From the NCBI GenBank assembly GCA_001314545.1, contig LIHN01000001.1, positions 650,180-714,179 of the forward strand: a stretch of DNA of 64,000 nucleotides, written 5' to 3'. This stretch comes from Bacteroidetes bacterium HLUCCA01. Lineage in GTDB: Bacteria; Bacteroidota; Rhodothermia; Balneolales; HLUCCA01. The notes beneath the pieces are model-generated. The model was not told the DNA's origin. It saw only the letters and a program-made list of their open reading frames with translations, and made no database searches. Position 1 is the first letter of the stretch. Each line of letters starts with the position of its first letter. Shown here one piece after another: positions 52,385 through 60,688 of the stretch. Made by a program: the position numbers and the translations under genes.

Positions 52385-52645
52385 TCACCTTGCTTGTACG
52401 TATCCATTTTCTACGAAAAAAGTGTCCCAGCCTTCATTTTCTTCTGTATTCCAGACCTCATCCATAGCTTTGGTGGATAGTTCGGTTAAATCATTGTCAG
52501 CAAATGAGAGCTCACTCTCCAGAATAAGTTTTTTCACTTGACGCCGAGTTCTTCCAGGCATCGCTTTGTAAAGCTCAAACATGGCCTTAGCCTGCAAATC
52601 AACTGTTTTTTTAGTTAGCATAGTCAACATTTTACCGTTATGCAT
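52385..52645 (-). CDS. Antitoxin-like small protein, no toxin beside it
   Basis: An 86-residue protein; alternative starts at Met6 and Met9. The N-terminal part 'TKKTVDLQAKAMFELYKAM' and basic 'GRTRRQVKKLILESE' precede an acidic end 'TKAMDEVWNTEENEGWDTFF', a pattern common in antitoxins paired with PIN or RelE toxins. The place where a toxin would start is taken by the kamA remnant, so it looks orphaned. It fills most of the insert that splits the second copy of the kamA flank. The assignment as antitoxin is a guess from pattern. Confidence 0.5.
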   Translation of the reverse strand: MHNGKMLTMLTKKTVDLQAKAMFELYKAMPGRTRRQVKKLILESELSFADNDLTELSTKAMDEVWNTEENEGWDTFFVENGYVQAR

Positions 52646-52712
52646 GCTTGAAATTGGATAATAATCAATATAACGATTTCATTGAGGTTTGCCGAATTTA
52701 ACCAGACCGGAG

Positions 52713-52738
52713 CAACGTCATTGCGGCCAAAGTGAAGC
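52713..52738. repeat. Second copy of the kamA 3' flank, right part
   Basis: It is identical over 26 bp to 51328-51353, starting caacgtcattgcggccaaag. Together with 52326-52377 it brackets the inserted antitoxin-like gene. Confidence 0.88.
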
Positions 52739-52763
52739 AAAGGGATGAGCAGAACGCACATTA

Positions 52764-52849
52764 TCGGTCTATGGACAGACCGATTTTTAGGTATATTCGG
52801 TCTGTGTACAGACCGATTTTTACGTATATTCGGTCTATATACAAACCGA
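52764..52849. repeat. Three palindromic repeats with 33-bp period upstream of the AAA ATPase
   Basis: Palindromes start at 52764, 52797 and 52830, exactly 33 bp apart. The middle one, TCGGTCTGTGTACAGACCGA, has perfect 9-bp arms; the outer two have one or two mismatches. Between them is the conserved spacer 'tttttaggtatat'. They lie just before the ATPase start (52878), where operators or a transcript hairpin series would act. A 60-codon frame across them is not convincing as a gene. Confidence 0.88.
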
Positions 52850-52877
52850 CTGACACTGGCATTGATTACCCATAACC

Positions 52878-54068
52878 ATGAATGTACTTTACGAAATCTC
52901 CGAACAACTCATAGAGCGTGTTCCTGAAACGACTATCAGAAACGCAATGTCGTGGCTGCATGAGAGTGGTCGATTTGTAGGCATTAAGGGCGGTCGGGGA
53001 GTTGGCAAGACTACGTTACTGCTCCAATATGCGAAACGGTATCTTCATGACCGAAAAAAACTGTACGTCAGCCTTGACGATATTGAATTCTCGAACCGAA
53101 GCCTGGTCAGTCTGGCTGATGAATTTGTTAAACTTGGGGGCGAGTATCTGCTCCTCGATGAAGTGCATAGTTACGCAAACTGGGCGCAGGAAATTAAGAA
53201 CCTACATGACCGATATCCGGATTTACAAGTACTGTTTACCGGTTCTTCGATGTTGCAACTTAACGAAGGCACGCACGATTTATCACGAAGGGCTGCATTT
53301 TATGAACTACAGGGTCTTTCATTGCGCGAATACATTCAGTTTTCAACCGGAATCGAATTCAGCACGGTTACGCTGACCGATATTTTCGAGCATCACGAAG
53401 CTCTCGCAAGGGGAATATGGAAAAAAATCAAACCCCTTCAGTATTTCAACGAATATTTACGGGGAGGGTATTATCCATTCTACTTTGAACACAAACCCAC
53501 CTACGAAATCCGACTACGCGAGACGATAACCAAAGTAATAGAGTCGGACTTATTGATAGCGACCGGCATTAGCGCTGACAATATGAAAAAAGTTAAGCTG
53601 TTGCTTCACATTATCAGCCAGAGTGTCCCATTTCAGCCGAATATCGACAAGTTGGCTGAAAGGATGGGTATTGGAAAGAATACGTTAAAAGACTACTTCA
53701 GATACCTTGAAATAGCCGGTTTAACCCGGTCTCTTTTCACACAGAAAAAAGGGGTTACACGCCTCACAAAACCTGAGAAAGTGTATCTGCGTCACCCGAA
53801 TTTAATGTATAGCTTGAATCCGGCTGATGTAAATATGGGTTCTGCCAGAGAATCTTTTTTACTGAGTCAGTTACCAGAAAAGCATGAGGTTCACTATCCG
53901 GAGAAGGGCGATTTTCTGATTGATCGTACTTTTTTGATTGAAGTTGGTGGAAAAAACAAGACCTCAGCGCAACTTGGGGATGTCCCGAATGGATGGATTG
54001 CAGCCGATGGAATTGAAGCGGGCGCCGGAAACCGTATACCGTTATGGCTGTTTGGCTTTCTGTATTAA
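52878..54068 (+). CDS. AAA ATPase with DUF4143-type C-terminal region
   Basis: A 396-residue protein. Walker A 'GGRGVGKTTLLLQY' (about residue 39), Walker B 'YLLLDEVHSY', and sensor-like 'VLFTGSSMLQLNEGTHDLSRR' match stand-alone ATPases of the AAA_14/DUF4143 type. The C-terminal part has a winged-helix-like 'AERMGIGKNTLKDYFRYLEIAGL' and a remnant nuclease-like end ('FLIDRTFLIEVGGKNKTSAQL'). The roles of such ATPases are poorly known. AT-rich codon use against GC-rich neighbours and the adjacent toxin-antitoxin genes suggest horizontal gain. Confidence 0.85.
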   Translation: MNVLYEISEQLIERVPETTIRNAMSWLHESGRFVGIKGGRGVGKTTLLLQYAKRYLHDRKKLYVSLDDIEFSNRSLVSLADEFVKLGGEYLLLDEVHSYANWAQEIKNLHDRYPDLQVLFTGSSMLQLNEGTHDLSRRAAFYELQGLSLREYIQFSTGIEFSTVTLTDIFEHHEALARGIWKKIKPLQYFNEYLRGGYYPFYFEHKPTYEIRLRETITKVIESDLLIATGISADNMKKVKLLLHIISQSVPFQPNIDKLAERMGIGKNTLKDYFRYLEIAGLTRSLFTQKKGVTRLTKPEKVYLRHPNLMYSLNPADVNMGSARESFLLSQLPEKHEVHYPEKGDFLIDRTFLIEVGGKNKTSAQLGDVPNGWIAADGIEAGAGNRIPLWLFGFLY

Positions 54069-54164
54069 TAAAACCCGGTTTGAGCTTCGTTAGCACCTGC
54101 ACAGGCAACCGTTCCACGTTAACCCGTTGGGCAACCCACCAACACCGCGACCTTGATCGCCCTT

Positions 54165-55526
54165 TTACCGCTCGGAGCGCAGGGTGAACTCCAGCGCGGC
54201 GGTTCCGCCGGCCGGTACGGGAACTTCAAACACCGCCTGCCCGGCAGTAGGCATGGTATGCGGCAACGAACTTTCGGTCACCCGCTGGGAGGTGTGAATG
54301 GGTCGTGATACCACCACGGTAAGGTCTTCATCGCCCTCATTGGTCAGCGTCAGTCGATTGGTCTGCTCACTGATGCGATCAGAGATCCGGTTCTGGCGCG
54401 TTACGTTTTCCTGCACCAGTACATTAAACGCAGCGCCTGTAGTGAGCCGGATGGTGCTTCCGGGCGCGGTATTGGCGAGCTGGTCCTGACCGATGACCTG
54501 CAGCTGCCCGTCCTGCCGGATGAACATACGCACCAGTCCGGCGGGCAGCACCCTACCCAGAGCCCCGTCGCGGGCATTGTCGATTTCAAACTGGACCTGA
54601 ACCAGTCCGCCGGCGGGAAGTTCCATGCGGCGATCGCTGCTGGTGTAGTGATAGCGTTTGCTCACCGGTACCTCCTGTTGCGGAATCAGAGCCCGTTTGG
54701 CCGTTTCAGCCGGATTCAGGGTGTAGGTTCCCGGCAGGGTAAAGCGCTCGTATTCAAACAACCCCGTCGACTCCTGCCCCCCGTCGAAGGCAACCGATTC
54801 GGCCACGGCGCGCATCATCATATCCGGTCGGGGACCACCCCCGCCCATGTTCAGATCGCCGGCTACCAGATGCACCGTCACATCCCGGAATACCTCGTCC
54901 GAACGGTTCTGCAGGATATTCCATCCGTTGAGCACGGCCATGGTTTCATCTTCGGAGATCTCCAGCGTGTATTCGGTTTCCCATCGCAGGGCATTCATCA
55001 GGTAGTACAGGCTCACGGATTGTTCACCGCGCCGGTCGGCCTGCAAATCGATGTTCAGACGGGGGTACGGTCGACCCACTTCGGGCAAATCACGGGCTGA
55101 AACCCGGTAGCCATCCAGTCCGGGAAGCACCACGCTGCTGCCATCCGAGAGTTCGATGATGATCAGGTTGCTGCGGTAGTGTGTGAGTGTCCCGGAAATG
55201 GAGCTCCCGTCGGTATGGTCGAGGCGGACCTGCCGGCCGACCAGATGCTGCATGACCGACTGAAATCCGGGCTGGCGCATATCGAGGGTGACTTCGGAAA
55301 CGCTTCCGTTTAGTACAGGGAGTACCGAGTTGAACTGCAGGGATGCGGGCAGACCGTACAGGGCAATCTGATTGCGACCCTCATCCAGGCTGAGCGATCG
55401 TGCGTCGTGCACCAGGGTTATCCCGTTCTGGTAGATGGTGAACGTCATTTCACCGTGGTGATCGTGCTGGGCGAGTACAGGCGTGGTCAGCCAGGTTGCA
55501 AGCAGTATCGTGAGCAGGGCTGCCAT
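54165..55526 (-). CDS. DUF4139-domain exported protein
   Basis: A protein of 453 residues from the ATG at 55526, which directly gives a signal peptide (MAALLTILLATWLTTPVLAQ). The frame stays open to 55661 (ATG) and 55703 (GTG), but these add a basic, Thr/His-rich stretch of 45-59 residues before the signal sequence. The body has DUF4139 features: 'SNLIIIELSDGSSVVLPGLDGY', 'VSLYYLMNALRWETEYTLEI' and 'RSDEVFRDVTVHLVAGDLN'. The function of this family is not established. It starts just before the TonB receptor stop, same strand. Confidence 0.75.
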   Translation of the reverse strand: MAALLTILLATWLTTPVLAQHDHHGEMTFTIYQNGITLVHDARSLSLDEGRNQIALYGLPASLQFNSVLPVLNGSVSEVTLDMRQPGFQSVMQHLVGRQVRLDHTDGSSISGTLTHYRSNLIIIELSDGSSVVLPGLDGYRVSARDLPEVGRPYPRLNIDLQADRRGEQSVSLYYLMNALRWETEYTLEISEDETMAVLNGWNILQNRSDEVFRDVTVHLVAGDLNMGGGGPRPDMMMRAVAESVAFDGGQESTGLFEYERFTLPGTYTLNPAETAKRALIPQQEVPVSKRYHYTSSDRRMELPAGGLVQVQFEIDNARDGALGRVLPAGLVRMFIRQDGQLQVIGQDQLANTAPGSTIRLTTGAAFNVLVQENVTRQNRISDRISEQTNRLTLTNEGDEDLTVVVSRPIHTSQRVTESSLPHTMPTAGQAVFEVPVPAGGTAALEFTLRSER

Positions 55527-55712
55527 CCGGTGTCCGGCCGAACGGTGGGTCGTACGCGCGGGATGGGTCGTATGGCAGCTGGTTGTCCGGGATAGGGCGT
55601 CGGGCTGGCCGGATGTTGCCTGGACGGGACGATGGACGGCGTGCCGGGTGGTGCTGTTCATGGGAAAAAGGTTGGTTTTCAGGTTGACCTCCCAAGAACG
55701 CACGGTGCAGGG

Positions 55713-58244
55713 CTAAAAGTACATGCGGTAGAGTAATTTAATGTTCCGGCCGGGTTCGGGCATGATGGATTTCACGCGCGACAGGTGCATGCGGTAGGTG
55801 GCGTTGGTCAGGTTTTCCAGGGTCAGCGAGAAGGTGTGCATGTGGGTACCGTGGGTGATGTGCCCTTGTAAAAACGCATCGTAAACCCCGAAACCATCGG
55901 TTGCTTCCTCGAATTCACCCAACCGGTTTTGCTCAGCGGCGAACCGGAGTGTGCTTCCGGCTGTGAAAACGCGCCAGGTGTATTTGACATCGAGCTTGCC
56001 GGTGAGCGGCGGGATAAAAGGCAGGGCTTCATCGCGTTCCGTCAGGTCGCCCTGCACATAGCTGAGGGTCGTGTTTACCGACAAGCCACGCACCGGTTCG
56101 GATTCGATCAGGAGTTCGGCTCCGGCTAATCGGGCGGAATCGCCGGTAAACTGGTAGATCGGCAGGGGCCGGCGAATGCTCTCCTCGCCGGTAGCGCGCG
56201 GATACAGATAGTTGCTGAAATCGTAATAGAATACCGAGGTCTGCACGCCCAGATGCTCCGTGGCGTAGCGCAGGGACACCTCCAGACCGTGGCCGACTTC
56301 CTCATTGAGCTCCGGATTGCCCACTTCAAAGGAATAAGCGGGCAGGTGCGGGCCTTCCGAGTAGAGCTCTTCACTGCCGGGCATGCGTACGGTCCGCATG
56401 GCAAAAAACGAGGTCTGAAGTTGGTCGGTAAGCGGGTAGGTGGCTTTGATACCACCGGAGATATTGGCCAGGGTGCGCTGACGCCGCAGGCCGATGGCCG
56501 TTTCCACCTCACGGACCGGAATCAGGGTGAATATATCACCGCGAAATCCGGTCTCTACATTCCAGTCGGCCATTCGGTGAGTCTGATAGGTGAACAACGC
56601 TGCCTGGTATTCGTTGGTGACCGGTGTGAAGGTGAAGCCTCCGGAATTGCTGAAACGATGCTGCAGTAAAACTCCCATCGTCCCCTTGTCTGCCAGTCCC
56701 AGCTCGTCATGGAAGAGTCGTGCGGAAAAGGTGTTGGTGACCAGTTCAGCGCTATAGCCCAGAATGTCAAAGGCTTGCCGGGCGGGGGAAAACTCGATTT
56801 CTTCGTGGTAGTAGTAGGAAAGGGTGTAGTCCAGCCGGAGCATACGTGCCCAGGGAATGAACTGCGGGGTTGTTTCCAGGCGAAGATCGCCCTGGTAGCG
56901 TTGCAGGTCGATTTTGACTCCATTGGGGTGGGAGCCGGTGAAATTGCCGGGAATGCCGTAGGAGGAGATGAAGGCGTTGGCGGAGGCGCCGAGCAGGCCG
57001 TTGTCTGTGATTCGGGAAGCGCCGAGGCCTCCGTGCAGGGTCTGGATGGCGGTGTTATCCAGCTGCCCTTCCGGGGTGTGGATGTCGGCGGCGGTACGCA
57101 TGCCGAAGTCGCCGCGCAGCGCGTAGCGTCCGACCGAGCTGTAGGTGGCTATTCCGGCGGTCATGCCCCGGTTGACGGTTTCCCCCTGAAAACTCGCCGC
57201 ACCGTGGAAGTGGGCGGGGAGCTCGGTGGGAATTTGTCCGCGGACCACGTTAACCACCCCTCCCACCGCGTTGGAGGTGTAGACCAGGGCGGCCGGACCG
57301 CGCAGGATTTCGATGTATTGGGAGTTGAGCGGGTCGATGGTGACGGCGTGATCGGGGGCTGAAGTGGATACATCACCGGTGGTGCGACCGTCTTCGAGCA
57401 GTACGAGGCGGTCGCCGCTGAGCCCGCGCAGAACAGGTCGTGCCGGTGCCGGTCCCATGGTACTTTGCACCATGCCCGGCTCGTTTTGCAGGGTTTCAGC
57501 GAGGGTCCGGCCGAGCTGCTGGCGTAGTTCAGGTCCGCCGATGTGCATTTCAGCGGTGACTACGTCATCGCCGTTGTAGCGACGGCCCGTGACTTCGATT
57601 GCGCGCGACTGAAACGCGCTGCTGCGCATGGTTATTTCAACGTGGAGGGTGTCGGAGGCGGGTATTTCCACCGCACGACTCACCGCGGTGTATCCAACCC
57701 TGTGTACGCGCAGGGTGTAGGTACCGGGCACTACATTGGGCAGGATAAAACGCCCGTCTTCATGGCCCGTGCCTGAGCGGTTGGTTTCAACAAGTACGAC
57801 GCTCACATAGGAAACCGGCTCACCGGTTTCGGCGTCGGTTACGCGGCCGGAAACTGCACCGCGGGTGTTCTGGCTGGATTCAATAACGTCCCGGGATGCC
57901 GCGTTTGCGGGTACGGTTTCATCGGGGTGCATTTGTGGCCCAACTGTGACCTGCATCGGTTGCGAAAGCGTTCCCGCTCCGGCATGTAAGGGAAGCAGCT
58001 GATCTTCTCCATCGGCCTGAACCGGAAGTGCGTGTACCCCCGCTCCGGCATGCAAGGGAAGCAGCTGATCTCCTCCATCGGCCTGAACCGGAAGTGCGTG
58101 TACCCCCGCTCCGGCATGCAAGGGAAGCCCCGAAAATGAAAGCAGAATAAAAAAAGTGACAGCAAGAATTCTCACTGCCACTTTGGGGGGATTTGTGAAC
58201 ACGTTCAAGAATCGCTTAGTTGGATAGCGACGCAACCCCGGCAT
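55713..58244 (-). CDS. TonB-dependent outer-membrane receptor
   Basis: An 843-residue receptor from the ATG at 58244. A signal segment ('VAVRILAVTFFILLSFSGL') is followed by an unusual tandem repeat of 22 residues (LPLHAGAGVHALPVQADG...), then a carboxypeptidase-regulatory-like domain ('SGRVTDAETGEPVSYVSVVL'), a plug domain ('RPVLRGLSGDRLVLLEDG', 'VEITMRSS') and a barrel ending 'NIKLLYRMYF'. The start overlaps the lipoprotein stop by 29 bp, so they are coupled. With that His/Asp-rich lipoprotein, metal uptake (zinc is my guess) is likely. Confidence 0.88.
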   Translation of the reverse strand: MPGLRRYPTKRFLNVFTNPPKVAVRILAVTFFILLSFSGLPLHAGAGVHALPVQADGGDQLLPLHAGAGVHALPVQADGEDQLLPLHAGAGTLSQPMQVTVGPQMHPDETVPANAASRDVIESSQNTRGAVSGRVTDAETGEPVSYVSVVLVETNRSGTGHEDGRFILPNVVPGTYTLRVHRVGYTAVSRAVEIPASDTLHVEITMRSSAFQSRAIEVTGRRYNGDDVVTAEMHIGGPELRQQLGRTLAETLQNEPGMVQSTMGPAPARPVLRGLSGDRLVLLEDGRTTGDVSTSAPDHAVTIDPLNSQYIEILRGPAALVYTSNAVGGVVNVVRGQIPTELPAHFHGAASFQGETVNRGMTAGIATYSSVGRYALRGDFGMRTAADIHTPEGQLDNTAIQTLHGGLGASRITDNGLLGASANAFISSYGIPGNFTGSHPNGVKIDLQRYQGDLRLETTPQFIPWARMLRLDYTLSYYYHEEIEFSPARQAFDILGYSAELVTNTFSARLFHDELGLADKGTMGVLLQHRFSNSGGFTFTPVTNEYQAALFTYQTHRMADWNVETGFRGDIFTLIPVREVETAIGLRRQRTLANISGGIKATYPLTDQLQTSFFAMRTVRMPGSEELYSEGPHLPAYSFEVGNPELNEEVGHGLEVSLRYATEHLGVQTSVFYYDFSNYLYPRATGEESIRRPLPIYQFTGDSARLAGAELLIESEPVRGLSVNTTLSYVQGDLTERDEALPFIPPLTGKLDVKYTWRVFTAGSTLRFAAEQNRLGEFEEATDGFGVYDAFLQGHITHGTHMHTFSLTLENLTNATYRMHLSRVKSIMPEPGRNIKLLYRMYF
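57977..58129. repeat. 66-bp in-frame tandem repeat in the receptor N-terminus
   Basis: Three copies start at 57977, 58043 and 58109, 66 bp apart (the anchor is ctccggcatg). They encode 22-residue units just after the signal peptide; the third is partial. The first two copies are nearly identical, so the expansion is recent. Confidence 0.93.
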
Positions 58245-58668
58245 CAAGGATGGTTACCGGTACTGGTCGTGATTCATAATCGTAATGGCCGGCGTGCATC
58301 AGACCGATGGTCAGGTTGACGGTTCCGGGTGTTTGACCCTGAACGGTGAAATCCATCCCTGTCACGGCAACGGAGGCTACGGTTTCATCGGAAGATACCA
58401 CACCCAGGCTGTAATCGTCATCGTGAATATGGATTTCGCTGCCATCAGCGTCCACAAACTCAACGGTCATGGAAGGACTGGTTTCTCCGGCACGGATGCT
58501 CAGGGTTCCGGTTACGGTGGTGCCTCGCTGGGAGAGCACGACCTCATTGTTTAGCAAGACGTCAAAGCCTGCGGCGTCCATGTGGTCATGGTCATGATCG
58601 TCTTCGCAGGCGGTGAATAAAAAGAGCGCGGAAACGGCAAAAACAGAGAGTTTAAGCAAATTTTTCAT
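58216..58668 (-). CDS. Acidic His/Asp-rich lipoprotein, probable metal binding
   Basis: A 150-residue lipoprotein: signal 'LLKLSVFAVSALFLFTAC' with the lipid Cys at 21, then 'EDDHDHDHMD', a likely metal-binding stretch. The rest is a beta-rich domain with 'EIHIHDDDYSLGV' and 'TIGLMHAGHYDYESRPVPV', which carries further His. It is the first gene of a two-gene unit with the TonB receptor and may hand a metal to it or sense it. No named family is recognised. Confidence 0.75.
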   Translation of the reverse strand: MKNLLKLSVFAVSALFLFTACEDDHDHDHMDAAGFDVLLNNEVVLSQRGTTVTGTLSIRAGETSPSMTVEFVDADGSEIHIHDDDYSLGVVSSDETVASVAVTGMDFTVQGQTPGTVNLTIGLMHAGHYDYESRPVPVTILDAGVASLSN

Positions 58669-58730
58669 CGTTGTAGATTAGACTGTGGTTTCAAGTGTGT
58701 GGGACAATAATACACAGCCTCCCAGCTAAA

Positions 58731-58745
58731 TGCAATTTAGTTGCA
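58731..58745. promoter_or_regulatory. Palindromic candidate operator of the lipoprotein/receptor unit
   Basis: TGCAATTTAGTTGCA has perfect 5-bp arms around a 5-nt centre and lies 63-77 bp upstream of the lipoprotein start. The place and AT-rich centre would suit a metal-responsive repressor such as a Fur/Zur protein. The rest of the 279-bp gap to 58947 shows nothing else clear. Confidence 0.35.
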
Positions 58746-58947
58746 AGTAAAACCGTGAAAAAAACGCGGTGGTGGATGGCAGGGCAATCCGGGATGGATG
58801 TGGTCCGGCATGAAGCGGTTTTACCCGGGCTGTTTATGGTCAGACGCCGGACCAGGCGGCCGGGTCGGCTGCGGCAGGTCATGCATCGAGGCGGCCCGGG
58901 GCCGGATTCAGGAGGCCGTCGGACCACCCGTCGGTCCGACACTCATT

Positions 58948-59664
58948 TCAGCGGGCTGCGAGGACCGGCTGCAGGTAGGTCCATACGGTTTCGGCCATAA
59001 TCTGATGCCCCTCGGGAGTCGGATGGATGCCGTCAGGCAGGTTCAGCTCGGGTATACCGGCTACATCTTCCAGCAAAAACGGGATGAGCACCGCATCGTT
59101 CTGTTCGGCGAGCTGTGGAAACAGATTGCGAAATGCTTCGGTGTAGTCTTGTCCGAGGTTGGGCGGCACCTGCATGCCGGCCAGAATGATCTGAACATCG
59201 GGATTTTTCTCGCGCACCCGGTCAATGATGGCCTGGAGGTTCTGTCGGGTCAGGGTCAGATCAACGCCGCGAAGTCCGTCATTGGCACCGAGCGCCAATA
59301 CGAGTACATCCACCGGCGAGCGAAGCAGCCAGTTGATGCGTCGAAGTCCTCCGCTGCTGGTTTCGCCCGATAATCCGGCGTTTACCACATTCCAGTCAAG
59401 GTTTTCCCCGGCAATCCGCTCCCTGATCAGTGATGGATAGGCCTGATTTTCATCGATCCCATAGCCGGCGGTCAGGCTGTCGCCCAGGAAAAGGATGGTT
59501 TTGGCTTCGCTTTGAGCCTGCACTACCAGAGATCCGGACAGCATGAAAATACCCAGCAACAAAACCGCCATTCGTGAGCGGTCGGCTTTCACGGGGATGG
59601 GGATGAGCACGGGTTTTTGTTCACTCAGCCAGTTTTTCAGCACATCCAGTAATTCTTTGAGCAT
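58948..59664 (-). CDS. tesA: SGNH/GDSL esterase (TesA/arylesterase-like)
   Basis: A protein of 238 residues from the ATG at 59664; an alternative ATG at 59571 would start directly at a hydrophobic signal segment ('MAVLLLGIFMLSGSLVVQAQ'). The four SGNH blocks are present: 'LFLGDSLTAGYG' (catalytic Ser), 'NAGLSGETSSGG', 'LALGANDGLRG' and 'LPDGIHPTPEGH' (catalytic Asp/His). It is a periplasmic lysophospholipase/thioesterase-type enzyme. It is divergent from a YbbA/YbbP-like ABC pair, as tesA is in E. coli. Confidence 0.9.
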   Translation of the reverse strand: MLKELLDVLKNWLSEQKPVLIPIPVKADRSRMAVLLLGIFMLSGSLVVQAQSEAKTILFLGDSLTAGYGIDENQAYPSLIRERIAGENLDWNVVNAGLSGETSSGGLRRINWLLRSPVDVLVLALGANDGLRGVDLTLTRQNLQAIIDRVREKNPDVQIILAGMQVPPNLGQDYTEAFRNLFPQLAEQNDAVLIPFLLEDVAGIPELNLPDGIHPTPEGHQIMAETVWTYLQPVLAAR

Positions 59665-59965
59665 TCGTCAGCAAGGGGTTGCACAGTCGGTCGCCTGAGC
59701 GGACAGACTGCAGGTGGTAGTTTCGTCGTTCTGCAAGCACATGCAATCTTCCGCCTGAACCTCCCTGATGCAATGAAACATCGGGTTTGACAGCGTTCTG
59801 CATGTGTGCACAATTATTACAACGCAAACGGAACCAATACAGATTCCGGTTTTGTTAGGATAAACGTAAAAAGTTACATCGCAAAGAGAAAGCCGGTTGT
59901 AAACAGACTTAAATCAGGCCCTCAGGCGTTGATCCGCTGTAAAATATTCATAGTAATTACTCTTT
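59665..59965. other. Divergent intergenic region between esterase and ABC pair
   Basis: This 301-bp gap should hold both promoters. A TTGACA occurs at 59787-59792, but no good partner box at the right distance is visible. No RNA gene, repeat or clear operator is seen. Confidence 0.4.
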
Positions 59966-60688
59966 ATGTTAAACGTAGAACAGATAACCAAAGTATATAA
60001 AAGCGGTGAACGCAGCCTGCAGGTGCTCCATGATATCAGTTTTGAGGTGCCGGACGGACAGATGTGCGCCATTGTGGGTCCGTCAGGAAGCGGAAAAACA
60101 ACGCTGCTGGGGCTCTGCGCCGGACTCGACTCCCCTACTTCGGGTACCATATCCATCAACGGCAGACGCCTGAACGGTCTGAGCGAAGATCAGTTGTCTA
60201 CGCTGCGCAATGAGCTGGTCGGGTTCGTATTTCAGAGTTTTCAGCTGATTCCAACCCTCACGGCCATCGAAAATGTGATGGTCCCCCTGGAGTTGCGGGG
60301 CGAAAAAAATGTGGACAAACGGGCGGGTGAACTGCTGGCGCGGGTGGGTCTTGGCGACCGCCTGCACCACTACCCCACCCAGCTGTCCGGCGGTGAACAG
60401 CAGCGGGTTGCCATTGCCCGGGCGTTTATCAACCGACCGGTGCTCATGTTTGCCGATGAACCCACCGGCAACCTGGATTCCGATACCTCGGAAAGCATTG
60501 TAGACCTGCTCTTTGAACTCAACCGTGATGCCGGTACTACGCTGGTTATGGTCACGCACGACCTTGAGCTGGCGGCGCGGACCCACCGGATTATCCGCCT
60601 GCGCAGCGGCCACATCCTGTCGGATGAGCCTACCGATAACGCACCGGCCGGCCACCCTGCATCAACCACTGAGGTCGTCAACGCATGA
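59966..60688 (+). CDS. ABC transporter ATP-binding protein (YbbA/LolD-like)
   Basis: A 240-residue subunit. Walker A '[12 protein letters not shown]', Q-loop '[17 protein letters not shown]', signature '[15 protein letters not shown]' and Walker B '[14 protein letters not shown]' are complete, the last typical of the LolD/MacB group. The stop overlaps the permease start by 4 bp. It works with the 844-residue permease in a YbbA/YbbP-like complex in the inner membrane. Confidence 0.93.
   Translation: MLNVEQITKVYKSGERSLQVLHDISFEVPDGQMCAIVGPSGSGKTTLLGLCAGLDSPTSGTISINGRRLNGLSEDQLSTLRNELVGFVFQSFQLIPTLTAIENVMVPLELRGEKNVDKRAGELLARVGLGDRLHHYPTQLSGGEQQRVAIARAFINRPVLMFADEPTGNLDSDTSESIVDLLFELNRDAGTTLVMVTHDLELAARTHRIIRLRSGHILSDEPTDNAPAGHPASTTEVVNA

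Noticed and set aside
51278-52738. Integrative element bounded by attachment sites
   Set aside because: The repeats suggest it, but there is no integrase, transposase or terminal inverted repeat, so it is reported as a duplication only.
52745-52927. A 60-codon gene with 11-residue repeats across the 33-bp palindromes
   Set aside because: It overlaps the ATPase start in another frame and its only pattern comes from the DNA repeat.
59787-59815. Sigma-70-type promoter with TTGACA
   Set aside because: No acceptable -10 box occurs at 16-18 bp spacing.
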